Positions 1 through 6,341 are shown, numbered from the stretch's first letter. The stretch is DNA of 11,089 nucleotides from Bacillota bacterium (GCA_012518325.1 JAAYSR010000038.1:1-11089); one strand, 5' to 3'. Program-made: numbers and translations. The notes: generated by a model from the sequence alone, not told the origin.

Positions 1-438
1 ACAAGCGCATTGGCCCAACACCCCGAGCTAATGCAGCCAGTTGATTTGGAAGCCTGGTTCAGCGTTCTGTTCCAGACTTCCGAAGCAGACGAGACAGAAC
101 CCTATGTAAACTTGGCATACATTTACCAGGACGGAAATGAAAATAGTTCCGAGCAGGTCCAGCAAGGTCAGGACAATCGGGCCTATATCTACCAAAATGG
201 AGACAGCAACGTTGTTCAACAATGGCAGAGCGGTGTGGGAAACTGGGCTGGTGCCTATCAGCTGGGAAACCGCAACCTTGCGGTCTCGGACCAGATGGGC
301 ACGGGCAACTGGGCAGGAATCTACCAAGTTGGCGATGCCAATGCAGCAAGGATTCAACAGAGCGGAAACCACTACTCCGCTTTCATCACCCAGATTGGCA
401 ACAGCAACTCTGCGGTGATTGTGCAGGGAACGAGATAA
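1..438 (+). CDS. Curlin-repeat secreted protein, 3' part (5' end outside window)
   Basis: The reading frame is open from base 1 to the TAA at 436-438. The first codons read T-S-A-L-A-Q, which looks like the end of a signal peptide with an A-L-A cleavage site, so the true start lies upstream. After an acidic spacer of about 30 residues, bases 112-435 encode nine complete 11-residue units and a shortened tenth. They follow the pattern x-A-x-I-x-Q-x-G-x-x-N (for example LAYIYQDGNEN, RAYIYQNGDSN, WAGAYQLGNRN, WAGIYQVGDAN). Paired, they form about five 22-residue repeats with the Gln/Gly/Asn ladder of the curlin (CsgA/CsgB) repeat, which in known curli builds stacked beta-strand-turn-beta-strand amyloid. 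A fibre-forming or surface-matrix role is therefore likely but inferred. No CsgG, CsgE or CsgF homologue is in the window. A terminator follows and separates it from the sugar operon. Confidence 0.8.
   Translation, partial: TSALAQHPELMQPVDLEAWFSVLFQTSEADETEPYVNLAYIYQDGNENSSEQVQQGQDNRAYIYQNGDSNVVQQWQSGVGNWAGAYQLGNRNLAVSDQMGTGNWAGIYQVGDANAARIQQSGNHYSAFITQIGNSNSAVIVQGTR
112..435 (+). repeat. Tandem 11-residue curlin half-repeats
   Basis: The region holds nine full 33-base units plus a final 27-base unit. Each full unit encodes 11 residues with Gln at position 6, Gly at position 8 and, in all but one unit, Asn at position 11. Odd units favour an aromatic or aliphatic Y-I-Y/F-I-T core. Even units are more polar. 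This gives a 22-residue super-period like that of bacterial curlins. The DNA copies have diverged, so this is an old protein-level repeat and not a recent expansion. Confidence 0.85.
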
Positions 439-477
439 CTCCGAACGCACGGTGGAGTGAGTTCAATCCTTATCTCC

Positions 478-498
478 GAGTTTCACTCAGTGAAACTC
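478..498. repeat. Perfect 10-bp inverted repeat with one-base centre
   Basis: The left arm GAGTTTCACT (478-487) and right arm AGTGAAACTC (489-498) are exact reverse complements around a single C. In RNA this would form a 9-bp stem with a TCA loop. It sits between the curlin-repeat gene and the terminator at 502-541, and about 50 bases upstream of the -35 candidate for the permease operon. It could be a protein-binding operator, or a hairpin protecting the 3' end of the upstream mRNA. Confidence 0.6.
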
Positions 499-501
499 CA
501 T

Positions 502-541
502 AAAGGGCCAAGACCAAAACAGGTCTCGGCCCTTTAATTTT
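502..541 (+). terminator. Rho-independent terminator after the curlin-repeat gene
   Basis: The stem arms are AAAGGGCCAAGACC (502-515) and GGTCTCGGCCCTTT (522-535), with one A-C mismatch and a six-base loop. They are followed by AATTTT. The 5' A-run also pairs with the 3' T-run. This should end transcription of the curlin-repeat gene before the permease operon. Confidence 0.8.
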
Positions 542-547
542 CCACCC

Positions 548-576
548 TTGTTCCCCCAGGCAATTTGTCGTATTGT
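548..576 (+). promoter_or_regulatory. Candidate sigma-A promoter for the first permease operon
   Basis: TTGTTC (548-553) and TATTGT (571-576) are spaced by 17 bases. They lie just after the terminator and 27 bases before the start codon at 604. Both hexamers match the consensus only partly, so the assignment rests mainly on position and spacing. Confidence 0.4.
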
Positions 577-603
577 AGAGGTAGATGAAAGGAGGGCAAA
601 GCG

Positions 604-1488
604 ATGCGGGTAAAGTGGAACAGGCTGGGCAATGAACAGACCAAGACAGCAATTTTGGCGCTTCTGCCGTCATTGATCATCTTTTGCGTCTTTACCGTCT
701 ATCCGATCTTCTATTCCCTGTACCTGAGTTTCTTCAATGCATCGCTCCTTTCGCCTAAGCGAACCTTTGTAGGTTTCGCCAATTACGCCAATCTTCTGCA
801 GAACCCCACCTTCCAAAGGGCTGTAACCAATACCGTCTATTACACCCTGGGCGTGGTGCCCATAGGCGTAGCCCTGTCCCTGCTTGTGGCAGTGCTGCTC
901 AACAGCAATCTGCGGCTGCAGAGCTTCTTTCGCGCCGCCTTCTTTGCCCCGGTGATAACTTCAATGGTGGCTGTATCCATTGTGTGGACCTGGATGCTGG
1001 AGCCAAATTACGGGCTGATCAACGGCCTTCTGGCAAGAATCGGGATCTCAGGCCCCGGCTGGCTGACAGATCCCGCCTGGGCCATGCCCTCTGTGATCCT
1101 GCTCAGCATTTGGAAAAACCTCGGCTTTAACATGGTGATTTTCCTGGCAGGGCTCCAGAACATTCCCAAAGAAGTGATGGAAAGCGCTGATCTGGACGGA
1201 GTGAATCCCTGGCAGCGGCTTGTTCATGTGACAGTTCCCATGATGCGGGGCCCCATCGGCTTTGCGGTGATTGTAAGCGTGATCAAGTCGATGCAGGTTT
1301 TTGGCCAGATTTACGTGATGACGGGCGGCGGCCCGGCCAACGCCACCATGGTCATTGTCTACTACCTGTACCAGCAAGCCTTTGAGTTCTATCGCAGCGG
1401 CTACGCCTCAGCAGTAGCCTGGGTGCTGTTTGCAGCCATTTTTGTGCTGACTTTGCTGCAAAACCGACTGCTTAAGGACGAAATCTAA
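604..1488 (+). CDS. CUT1-type sugar ABC transporter permease (MalF/UgpA-like)
   Basis: This 294-residue integral membrane protein would form half of the transmembrane channel of a carbohydrate ABC importer. Hydrophobic segments are seen at about residues 16-40, 78-100, 108-132, 160-183, 217-237 and 266-287. The cytoplasmic EAA loop that docks the ATPase lies at about 189-213 and reads ESADLDG...VTVP, with the invariant Gly at 199 and a Ser in place of the first Ala. The M-T-G-G-G-P-A-N-A-T stretch at 239-248 is typical of this permease family. The ATG at 604 is supported by AAAGGAGGG (588-596), seven bases upstream. The MalG-type partner starts 14 bases downstream. No binding protein or ATPase gene adjoins it, so the complex must recruit these from elsewhere. 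Substrate unknown. Confidence 0.93.
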   Translation: MRVKWNRLGNEQTKTAILALLPSLIIFCVFTVYPIFYSLYLSFFNASLLSPKRTFVGFANYANLLQNPTFQRAVTNTVYYTLGVVPIGVALSLLVAVLLNSNLRLQSFFRAAFFAPVITSMVAVSIVWTWMLEPNYGLINGLLARIGISGPGWLTDPAWAMPSVILLSIWKNLGFNMVIFLAGLQNIPKEVMESADLDGVNPWQRLVHVTVPMMRGPIGFAVIVSVIKSMQVFGQIYVMTGGGPANATMVIVYYLYQQAFEFYRSGYASAVAWVLFAAIFVLTLLQNRLLKDEI

Positions 1489-1502
1489 GAAAGGAGACGG
1501 CC

Positions 1503-2318
1503 ATGCAGGTCAAACGGCTCATTATTTACCTTGTTCTGTTCTGTCTCGCCATCCTGATGCTGATGCCCTTTGCCTGGATGGTGCTCTCTTCCCTGAAGGA
1601 AGAAGATGAGGTCTTCACCTACGAGATGACCTGGCTTCCTTCCAAGATCACTTTCTCCGGCTATTACCGGGCACTGACTGAACAGCCCTTCCTTAGGTAT
1701 GGGCTGAACAGCCTATTTGTTGCCGGAATTATAACCTGCGCCCAGCTGATTACCGGGGTCTTAGCCGGATACGCCTTCGCCAGGCTGCAGTTTCCCGGCC
1801 GCAACGTAATCTTCCTGGGCTACCTGGTTGCCATGATGATCCCCAGCCAGGCCACGATCATCCCGGCTTATATCCTTATTCGCAAGATGGGGCTGATCGA
1901 CACTTATGCAGGACTCACCCTGCCCTTCCTGGCCGGACCCTTTGCAGCCTTTATGATGCGGCAGTTCTTTCTGTCCATGCCCGTCTCCCTGGAAGAAGCG
2001 GCCATAATTGACGGCTGCAGCCGTATGCAGGTGCTGAGCAGAATTGTTCTGCCCCTGAGCAAGCCCGCCCTCGCTTCCCTGGGCCTGTTCACTTTTATGG
2101 GGGCCTGGAACGATTTTATGTGGCCCCTGATCATTATTAACCGAGACATCATGAGAACACTCCAGGTTGGTCTTTCTTTGATGCGGGCTGATCTGTACCC
2201 CGACTGGCCCATGATGATGGCGGCCTCTGTAATGGCCACCGCCCCCATCATTGTCGCTTTCCTGCTTGCACAGAAGCAGTTCATCCAAAGCATGATTTTT
2301 ACCGGAGTGAAATATTAG
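1503..2318 (+). CDS. CUT1-type sugar ABC transporter permease (MalG/UgpE-like)
   Basis: This 271-residue protein is the second channel subunit, pairing with the permease encoded just upstream. Six membrane segments are visible at about residues 6-30, 70-92, 102-123, 138-158, 187-212 and 237-257. The EAA loop (about 160-187) reads EEAAIIDG followed by IVLPLSKPAL, a textbook match with Gly at 171. The W-x-D-F-x-W-P-L-I segment near 202-210 is also characteristic of MalG-type subunits. The ATG at 1503 has AAGGAG (1491-1496) six bases upstream. It shares an operon with the preceding permease and the isomerase-like gene 15 bases downstream. It is clearly paralogous to the permease at 9582-10421 but well diverged, so the two transporters probably handle different substrates. 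Confidence 0.93.
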   Translation: MQVKRLIIYLVLFCLAILMLMPFAWMVLSSLKEEDEVFTYEMTWLPSKITFSGYYRALTEQPFLRYGLNSLFVAGIITCAQLITGVLAGYAFARLQFPGRNVIFLGYLVAMMIPSQATIIPAYILIRKMGLIDTYAGLTLPFLAGPFAAFMMRQFFLSMPVSLEEAAIIDGCSRMQVLSRIVLPLSKPALASLGLFTFMGAWNDFMWPLIIINRDIMRTLQVGLSLMRADLYPDWPMMMAASVMATAPIIVAFLLAQKQFIQSMIFTGVKY

Positions 2319-2333
2319 AGAGGAAGAGCAGGG

Positions 2334-3134
2334 ATGTTATTTGGAGTCACTACCATGACTTTCTTCAGCCAGCCGATTCTGAAAGCCCTGGAGATCATTA
2401 AAGAGAGCGGCTTTGATTACGCCGAGATCTGGGCTGATCATGCCTGGGATGAAGACAAAGGCGCGAGTGCCGAGGAGCTGAAAGCTGCCTTGGAGAGGCT
2501 TGACCTTAGGTCCACTGTCCACTGCCCTATCTTTGATATTAAAATCGCCAGCCCCAACAGGGGCATCAGGGCAGAATCCCTCCGCCAGACATTTAACGCC
2601 GTCGACCTTGCCCGAGATCTGGGTTCCCGCCTTTTCGTACTCCACCCGGGCAGCAAGTTTTCTGTCCTGGATGACCCCCAGACCCACTGGAGGTTCCAGG
2701 TAGATTCCCTAGCCAAGATCCTTGCCTATGCCAAGGCCCAGGGTGTGTTAGCTGCGGTGGAAAACATGGACAGTGACAAAGAGGTCGTTTCCGTGAAGTA
2801 CTGGGCGGACTTGAACAGGCTCTTTAAGGATCTGGGCAGCAGTGAAAAATGGGTAACGCTGGATATCACCCACCTCAGGGATACTGAACAGGTGTTGACC
2901 TTCATCGAACAGGCGGGGCCTAATATTGCCCATGTCCACCTCTCAGACGGGACTTTGCAGAAAATGCACCTGCCCATCGGAGCCGGCGATCTTGATCTCC
3001 CCAGGATTGCCGCGGCACTTGGCGCCCAGGGCTATGCCGGTGTGTGGTCCTTAGAGTGCTTTATTGCCGAGAACAACCTGGAAAGAATAAGGGCAGAACT
3101 TGACAGCGCTAAAGCACTCTTTCAGGTGCGGTGA
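2334..3134 (+). CDS. Sugar phosphate isomerase/epimerase family protein (xylose isomerase-like TIM barrel)
   Basis: This 266-residue soluble protein has the strand signatures of the AP_endonuc_2/xylose isomerase-like TIM barrel. Visible elements are the start FGVTTMTFF, FDYAEIW with Glu31, a His at 63, VLHPGS with His104, AVENMD with Glu143, TLDITH with Asp177 and His180, HVHLSD with His200, His202 and Asp205, and SLECF with Glu241. These acidic and His residues are candidate ligands for a divalent metal, as in family members that isomerise or epimerise sugars. The usual family length is 250-300 residues, so it looks complete. It follows two sugar permeases with a 15-base gap, so it probably acts on the imported sugar or its derivative. 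Some family members are instead dehydratases or endonuclease IV-like enzymes, so the exact reaction is open. The start is supported by AGAGAGGA upstream of the ATG. Confidence 0.82.
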   Translation: MLFGVTTMTFFSQPILKALEIIKESGFDYAEIWADHAWDEDKGASAEELKAALERLDLRSTVHCPIFDIKIASPNRGIRAESLRQTFNAVDLARDLGSRLFVLHPGSKFSVLDDPQTHWRFQVDSLAKILAYAKAQGVLAAVENMDSDKEVVSVKYWADLNRLFKDLGSSEKWVTLDITHLRDTEQVLTFIEQAGPNIAHVHLSDGTLQKMHLPIGAGDLDLPRIAAALGAQGYAGVWSLECFIAENNLERIRAELDSAKALFQVR

Positions 3135-3144
3135 TCAGCAGGAC

Positions 3145-3172
3145 TTCTCCGCTTTAGGGAGAATATTTTTTT
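3145..3172 (+). terminator. Weak terminator-like hairpin with U-tract
   Basis: The arms TTCTCC (3145-3150) and GGAGAA (3158-3163) flank a seven-base loop, followed within two bases by seven T residues (3166-3172). The stem is short, so termination is probably partial. It may lower expression of the lipoprotein gene that begins 24 bases later rather than end the operon outright. Confidence 0.5.
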
Positions 3173-3195
3173 AACAAAGTCAGGAGGTGTCTGCA

Positions 3196-5760
3196 GTGTT
3201 TGCCGCCAGAAAACATAGACGACATATGCTCATACTCATTCTAGCAGCTGCGCTGCTCTCAGGCTGTATCGGTGCAGGCTATAAGTCAGTGGCGGTCAGG
3301 GATTACGAAGAGCTGTCAAACCTGCGCATGCCTGTCGGGGAGAGCAGAAGATTTAACCTGACGATGGAGCCTGCCGATGCAGAGCTGATCTTAACCAGCG
3401 ACAACCAGAATATCGTTGCAGTTACCAGTGACGAGGAGAGTCTTGTTGTTAAAGCCCTTCAAATCGGTACGGCCTCCCTCCGTGTCATTGCCCGCAAGGA
3501 AGGCTACCAGGACACCGCCTTGAGTTTTCAAGTTGAGGTTTTCGATCCTGATGCTCCCCGCATCAACAGCGTCCGCCTCCTGCCGGTTCAGCATGAACCG
3601 GGACGGGAGCAGATTGTGGAAATAGAAGTGGAAACCGTGAACATAGAAGAGGGAACCCCAGTCGCGGCTGAGCTCTTGCGCGAAGACGGCACTTCCCTCA
3701 CACCAGAGATTAGAGAAACTGCCCCTATAACAGACAGTTATGCCGCCCTTACCCTCACTGTTCCAGCAGAACTGGCCGGTGCATACTGGGTAAGAGTATC
3801 CATTGAGGGTGCAGACCCCTACATCGCCGAGTATCACATTACTCCCGTTCCAGAAGACGAGAGCTCAGTTGAGGTTTATGCCGAGCTTGCCAGCCCGGAA
3901 TATACGGCGGGAGAGCCTTTGACGCTGCTGATTAGTCTTAGGCAGCAGGACAAGCCTGCTTTGGACGGCGAGTATCTTGTCACTGTTTTCAGGGAGGGCG
4001 ACGAAGAGAGCCTGGAGGAAAGAACCCTCCCCTTTGCGGATGGGGAAGCTGAGTTTGTTCTGGCGGAGCCCCTGAGTGAAGCAGGAGAATATGTCTTGAT
4101 AATAGCGGTGGAAGGCGGGAGCTGCTCCCTTGCTGTCACCGCCCTGCCTGCTCCAACGGAACCGGAGGAGGAAGATTCCGAAACAGGCATTCCTGTCGAA
4201 CCCGGCCTTCATGCTGAAGCTCAAGAGCTGCCAAGCGAGCCGGTTGAATTGCAGGCAGCACTGGCCGCGGCAGAGTATGTGGCCGGAATGCCCCTCGTCC
4301 TCAGGATCGGCCTGTCGAGCCCAGATGGGCCTCTCCCCGACGGCGAGTACCCGGTCAGGGTCTACTGCGAATCTGATGCAGGCAGTGCCGAAGAGAAGCT
4401 TCTGTCCTTTGTGAACGGTGAAGCTGAATTTGTGTTCTCCGAACCTCTAACCAAGGCAGGAATCTACGGGCTGACGGTGGAGGCTGAGGGATCCCAAAGC
4501 ACTTTGAAAGTAACTGTGCTGCCGGGAGAGCCTGCCGACCTGCGGCTGCTTACCTTCCCCGAGACGGGAACGGCGAATGTGCCGCTGGGTCCTGTCATGC
4601 TGTCCCTTTATGACGCCTACGGCAATGTGATTGCGGAAGGCGGACGCCTAATCGCAGTCTCCTCCCACAACGGCTTTGTCAGCGGAAGCGAGGAGGCAAT
4701 CACCAATGAATGGGGCGTGGCAGAGTTTTCTAATTTGATCCTCCATGAGGGTGAGTATATCCTCAGTTTCGCCTCTGAGGACTTAGAGACCGTTTCACCT
4801 CTCCTCACAGTAGCCCTGCAGGGTCATGGCAATGCAGAATCGCCTTACCTCATCCACAATCTCCATGGGCTGCAGAGGATCAGAGATGATGTTTCCGCCC
4901 ACTACCAGCTGGGCAATGACATTGACGCAGGCGCAACTGCAGAGGACAGCGCCGGCTGGCAGCCCATCGAGAATTTTGCAGGAAGTCTGAGCGGCGGCGA
5001 GTCCGCCTACGCTATCTATGCGCTCTACATTGACCTGCCTGGCAATGACCGCGTCGGCCTGTTTGCCAGCATCTCCCCGGAAGGAACTGTCTCCAATCTG
5101 ACCTTGGACGGAGCCGCCGTCACCGGGAAAAACAGTGTCGGTTCATTGGCCGGAACCAACCACGGACGGATCGTAAACTGCAGTGCAGTTAATGCCCGGG
5201 TTCAAGGGCAGGGCCAGTCCATAGGAGGTTTGGTTGGCGACAATCGGGGAACGATCCTGGATTCCAAAGCTTTCGCCAATGTAAGCGGAGGCGCCAATGT
5301 AGGCGGCTTAGCCGGACTCAATGCGAGCGTGATTGAAAGATCCTCCGCCAACGGTCTAACCTCTGCTTCAGGCATTGCCTCCTTTGTCGGCGGCCTGGTG
5401 GGCAACAATCGCGGCAGGATCAGCCGTTCCTATGCCCTCGGCCAGGCACAGGGATCCCCTGTAGGAGGCTTGGTGGGCCACAATCAGAACCACGGCAGCG
5501 GAGTAATCACGGAAAGCTATGCCGCTGTGTATCTGGTCGGCGCCGGCAACAGGGGCGGCTTAACCGGCCTGAACTTTGGCACAGTAAGCAAATCTTATTT
5601 TGACAGCCAGGTAGCCGGCAGCCGCTTTGGCGCAGGCCTGGGGAAATCAACCCAGGAGATGAAAGAAAAAGACACCTATGCCGGCTGGGATTTTGCCCGG
5701 ATCTGGGAGATCACTGAATCGGCCAACGACGGCTACCCCGTCTTGAGAAAGAGCAATTAA
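3196..5760 (+). CDS. Large surface lipoprotein with Ig-like domains and C-terminal GLUG repeats
   Basis: This lipoprotein of 854 residues has a type II signal peptide: basic start RKHRRH, hydrophobic core, and lipobox L-S-G-C with Cys24. I chose the GTG at 3196 because AGGAGG (3182-3187) sits eight bases upstream; the GTG at 3187 overlaps that site. Domains in order: a bacterial Ig (Big_2)-like domain at about 43-115; a beta-rich domain at about 121-224; two related beta-sandwich domains at about 225-320 and 350-443, both with the DGEY and (D/N)GEAEFV...EPL motifs and joined by a Pro/Glu-rich linker; an Ig-like domain at about 445-540 with DAYGNV; and a beta-helix-like end with six GLUG repeats (about 648-809) patterned V-G-G-L-V-G-x-N. 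It ends in a YPVL tail common to GLUG proteins. It is probably a wall or envelope adhesin or a polysaccharide-contacting protein. No catalytic domain is visible. Confidence 0.85.
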   Translation: MFAARKHRRHMLILILAAALLSGCIGAGYKSVAVRDYEELSNLRMPVGESRRFNLTMEPADAELILTSDNQNIVAVTSDEESLVVKALQIGTASLRVIARKEGYQDTALSFQVEVFDPDAPRINSVRLLPVQHEPGREQIVEIEVETVNIEEGTPVAAELLREDGTSLTPEIRETAPITDSYAALTLTVPAELAGAYWVRVSIEGADPYIAEYHITPVPEDESSVEVYAELASPEYTAGEPLTLLISLRQQDKPALDGEYLVTVFREGDEESLEERTLPFADGEAEFVLAEPLSEAGEYVLIIAVEGGSCSLAVTALPAPTEPEEEDSETGIPVEPGLHAEAQELPSEPVELQAALAAAEYVAGMPLVLRIGLSSPDGPLPDGEYPVRVYCESDAGSAEEKLLSFVNGEAEFVFSEPLTKAGIYGLTVEAEGSQSTLKVTVLPGEPADLRLLTFPETGTANVPLGPVMLSLYDAYGNVIAEGGRLIAVSSHNGFVSGSEEAITNEWGVAEFSNLILHEGEYILSFASEDLETVSPLLTVALQGHGNAESPYLIHNLHGLQRIRDDVSAHYQLGNDIDAGATAEDSAGWQPIENFAGSLSGGESAYAIYALYIDLPGNDRVGLFASISPEGTVSNLTLDGAAVTGKNSVGSLAGTNHGRIVNCSAVNARVQGQGQSIGGLVGDNRGTILDSKAFANVSGGANVGGLAGLNASVIERSSANGLTSASGIASFVGGLVGNNRGRISRSYALGQAQGSPVGGLVGHNQNHGSGVITESYAAVYLVGAGNRGGLTGLNFGTVSKSYFDSQVAGSRFGAGLGKSTQEMKEKDTYAGWDFARIWEITESANDGYPVLRKSN
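5137..5622 (+). repeat. Six GLUG-motif repeats within the lipoprotein
   Basis: Six protein repeats of about 24-29 residues start with VGSLAGTN, IGGLVGDN, VGGLAGLN, VGGLVGNN, VGGLVGHN and RGGLTGLN. Most continue with G-x-I-x-x-S and a short beta strand. The GLUG family is found in bacterial surface proteins and is thought to form a right-handed beta-helix. The copies are divergent at DNA level. Confidence 0.8.
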
Positions 5761-5774
5761 ACAAAGGACTACGC

Positions 5775-5804
5775 AAAAAGACACCTTCTCGAGGTGTCTT
5801 TTTT
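5775..5804. terminator. Strong bidirectional intrinsic terminator
   Basis: A perfect 12-bp stem (AAAAAGACACCT at 5775-5786 and its complement at 5792-5803) has a five-base loop, an A-run on its left and a T-run on its right. It can stop transcription in both directions. It lies between the convergent lipoprotein gene (ending 5760) and DUF1540 gene (ending 5813), so it likely serves both. Confidence 0.88.
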
Positions 5805-5812
5805 GCCAGGGT

Positions 5813-6028
5813 TTAGCCATCAGCTGCCACAAAGGTCTTGCAGCAGGTGGCGGTGCAAGAATCCACCGCTGTCTCGCCATATTGCTGCACAATGCTTTGA
5901 GTCTGCTGATAATCGTAGCTTTCAGGCAGCGCTTCGCCCAGCTCGTCACTGGTGATCAAAATGGCCTGGGCTATACAGTAGTTCTTATCCCACCACCGGC
6001 AGTTTTTCACCGTGCAGTGAACTTCCAT
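5813..6028 (-). CDS. DUF1540 domain protein, small cysteine-rich
   Basis: This 71-residue protein begins MEVHCTVKNCRWWDKNYC and ends with T-C-C-K-T-F near its C-terminus. That spacing (C-x4-C-x7-C, then a distal Cys cluster followed by Lys-Thr-Phe) matches the DUF1540 family, small Bacillota proteins of unknown function. Cysteines lie at 5, 10, 18, 58, 62 and 63 and could bind metal, though this is inference. The start is set by GGAGGAGG six bases upstream on the minus strand (6035-6042). The in-frame extension to 6106 lacks such a site and does not resemble the family. It is convergent with the lipoprotein gene and divergent from the second sugar operon, with a large hairpin in its upstream region. 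No functional link to sugar transport is evident. Confidence 0.85.
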   Translation of the reverse strand: MEVHCTVKNCRWWDKNYCIAQAILITSDELGEALPESYDYQQTQSIVQQYGETAVDSCTATCCKTFVAADG

Positions 6029-6034
6029 GATCAG

Positions 6035-6042
6035 CCTCCTCC
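6035..6042 (-). promoter_or_regulatory. Ribosome binding site fixing the DUF1540 start
   Basis: The minus strand reads GGAGGAGG six bases before the ATG at 6028-6026. It supports the shorter 71-residue product over the 97-residue reading that begins at 6106. Confidence 0.8.
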
Positions 6043-6089
6043 AGTTTAGTTCGTTGTTATCCTTCCAAGAACACCGCCTGGATATACAT

Positions 6090-6135
6090 GAGGCAACTGC
6101 GAGCATCTGGCCTATGCTCCAGACAGTCTTGCCTC
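6090..6135. repeat. 46-base imperfect inverted repeat (three stacked stems)
   Basis: The outer arms GAGGCAA (6090-6096) and TTGCCTC (6129-6135) pair perfectly, CTG (6097-6099) pairs with CAG (6124-6126), and the inner arms GAGCAT (6101-6106) and ATGCTC (6114-6119) pair perfectly around a seven-base loop. That is 16 base pairs interrupted by small bulges. It lies 62 bases upstream of the DUF1540 start, possibly in its leader, and about 280 bases upstream of the second sugar operon. It could be a structured leader, part of a small RNA or a protein-binding site. Confidence 0.6.
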
Positions 6136-6233
6136 CAGCGCCCCTCCAGATCCCGCGGCTGCGGCCAGAAGCCGGCCAACCTCCCTTTTATTCACGAAAA
6201 CGTTAATATTTAGCCCACTTGTTAGGTATAACC

Positions 6234-6260
6234 CACGAACTCGTGTAGTTTTTTTCTTTT
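6234..6260 (+). terminator. Short hairpin before a T-run; weak terminator or operator
   Basis: CACGA (6234-6238) and TCGTG (6241-6245) are inverted around two bases. Seven T residues (6249-6255), a C and four more T residues follow. The stem is short, so it would be a weak terminator at best. It could end a short transcript from the hairpin region, or act as an operator just upstream of the promoter zone. Confidence 0.3.
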
Positions 6261-6261
6261 C

Positions 6262-6302
6262 TTAGAAGGATATTTGCAAATCACGTATAAATATAGTATG
6301 TG
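6262..6302 (+). promoter_or_regulatory. Likely promoter zone of the binding-protein operon
   Basis: This AT-rich stretch holds several overlapping options: TTAGAA (6262-6267) with TATAAA (6286-6291) at 18-base spacing, TTGCAA (6274-6279) with TATGTG (6297-6302) at 17-base spacing, and TATAGT (6292-6297). The sequence does not single out one pair. A start site here would give a leader of roughly 120 bases before the gene at 6428. Confidence 0.4.
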
Positions 6303-6311
6303 ATTTTGATT

Positions 6312-6341
6312 GTCAGTCGTCTGACGTGTTACGACCTAACA
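6312..6341. repeat. Overlapping inverted repeats, candidate regulator-binding site
   Basis: GTCAG/CTGAC (6312-6316 and 6321-6325) and GTCGT/ACGAC (6316-6320 and 6331-6335) are inverted pairs just downstream of the promoter zone. In addition ACCTAACA (6334-6341) is the exact reverse complement of TGTTAGGT (6220-6227), which lies upstream of the promoter. The position fits an operator for the GntR protein encoded at the end of the operon. That pairing is inference. Confidence 0.35.

Noticed and set aside
112..435. Possible CRISPR-like or DNA tandem repeat
   Set aside because: The periodicity is at protein level only. The DNA units are too diverged and have no repeat-spacer structure.
470..673. 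Minus-strand frame of 67 codons across the terminator and promoter
   Set aside because: It runs through the palindrome, the terminator and the start of the permease gene, with no ribosome site or family match.
3187..3195. Earlier GTG start for the lipoprotein
   Set aside because: This GTG overlaps the AGGAGG site itself. The GTG at 3196 has normal spacing and keeps the complete signal peptide.
6029..6106. N-terminal extension of the DUF1540 gene
   Set aside because: The extra residues do not resemble the family, and the strong ribosome site lies directly before the internal ATG at 6028.
6136..6185. GC-rich segment with short inverted pieces (CGGCT/AGCCG), possible terminator or T-box
   Set aside because: The stem is only five base pairs, there is no clean U-tract, and the T-box core motif is absent.
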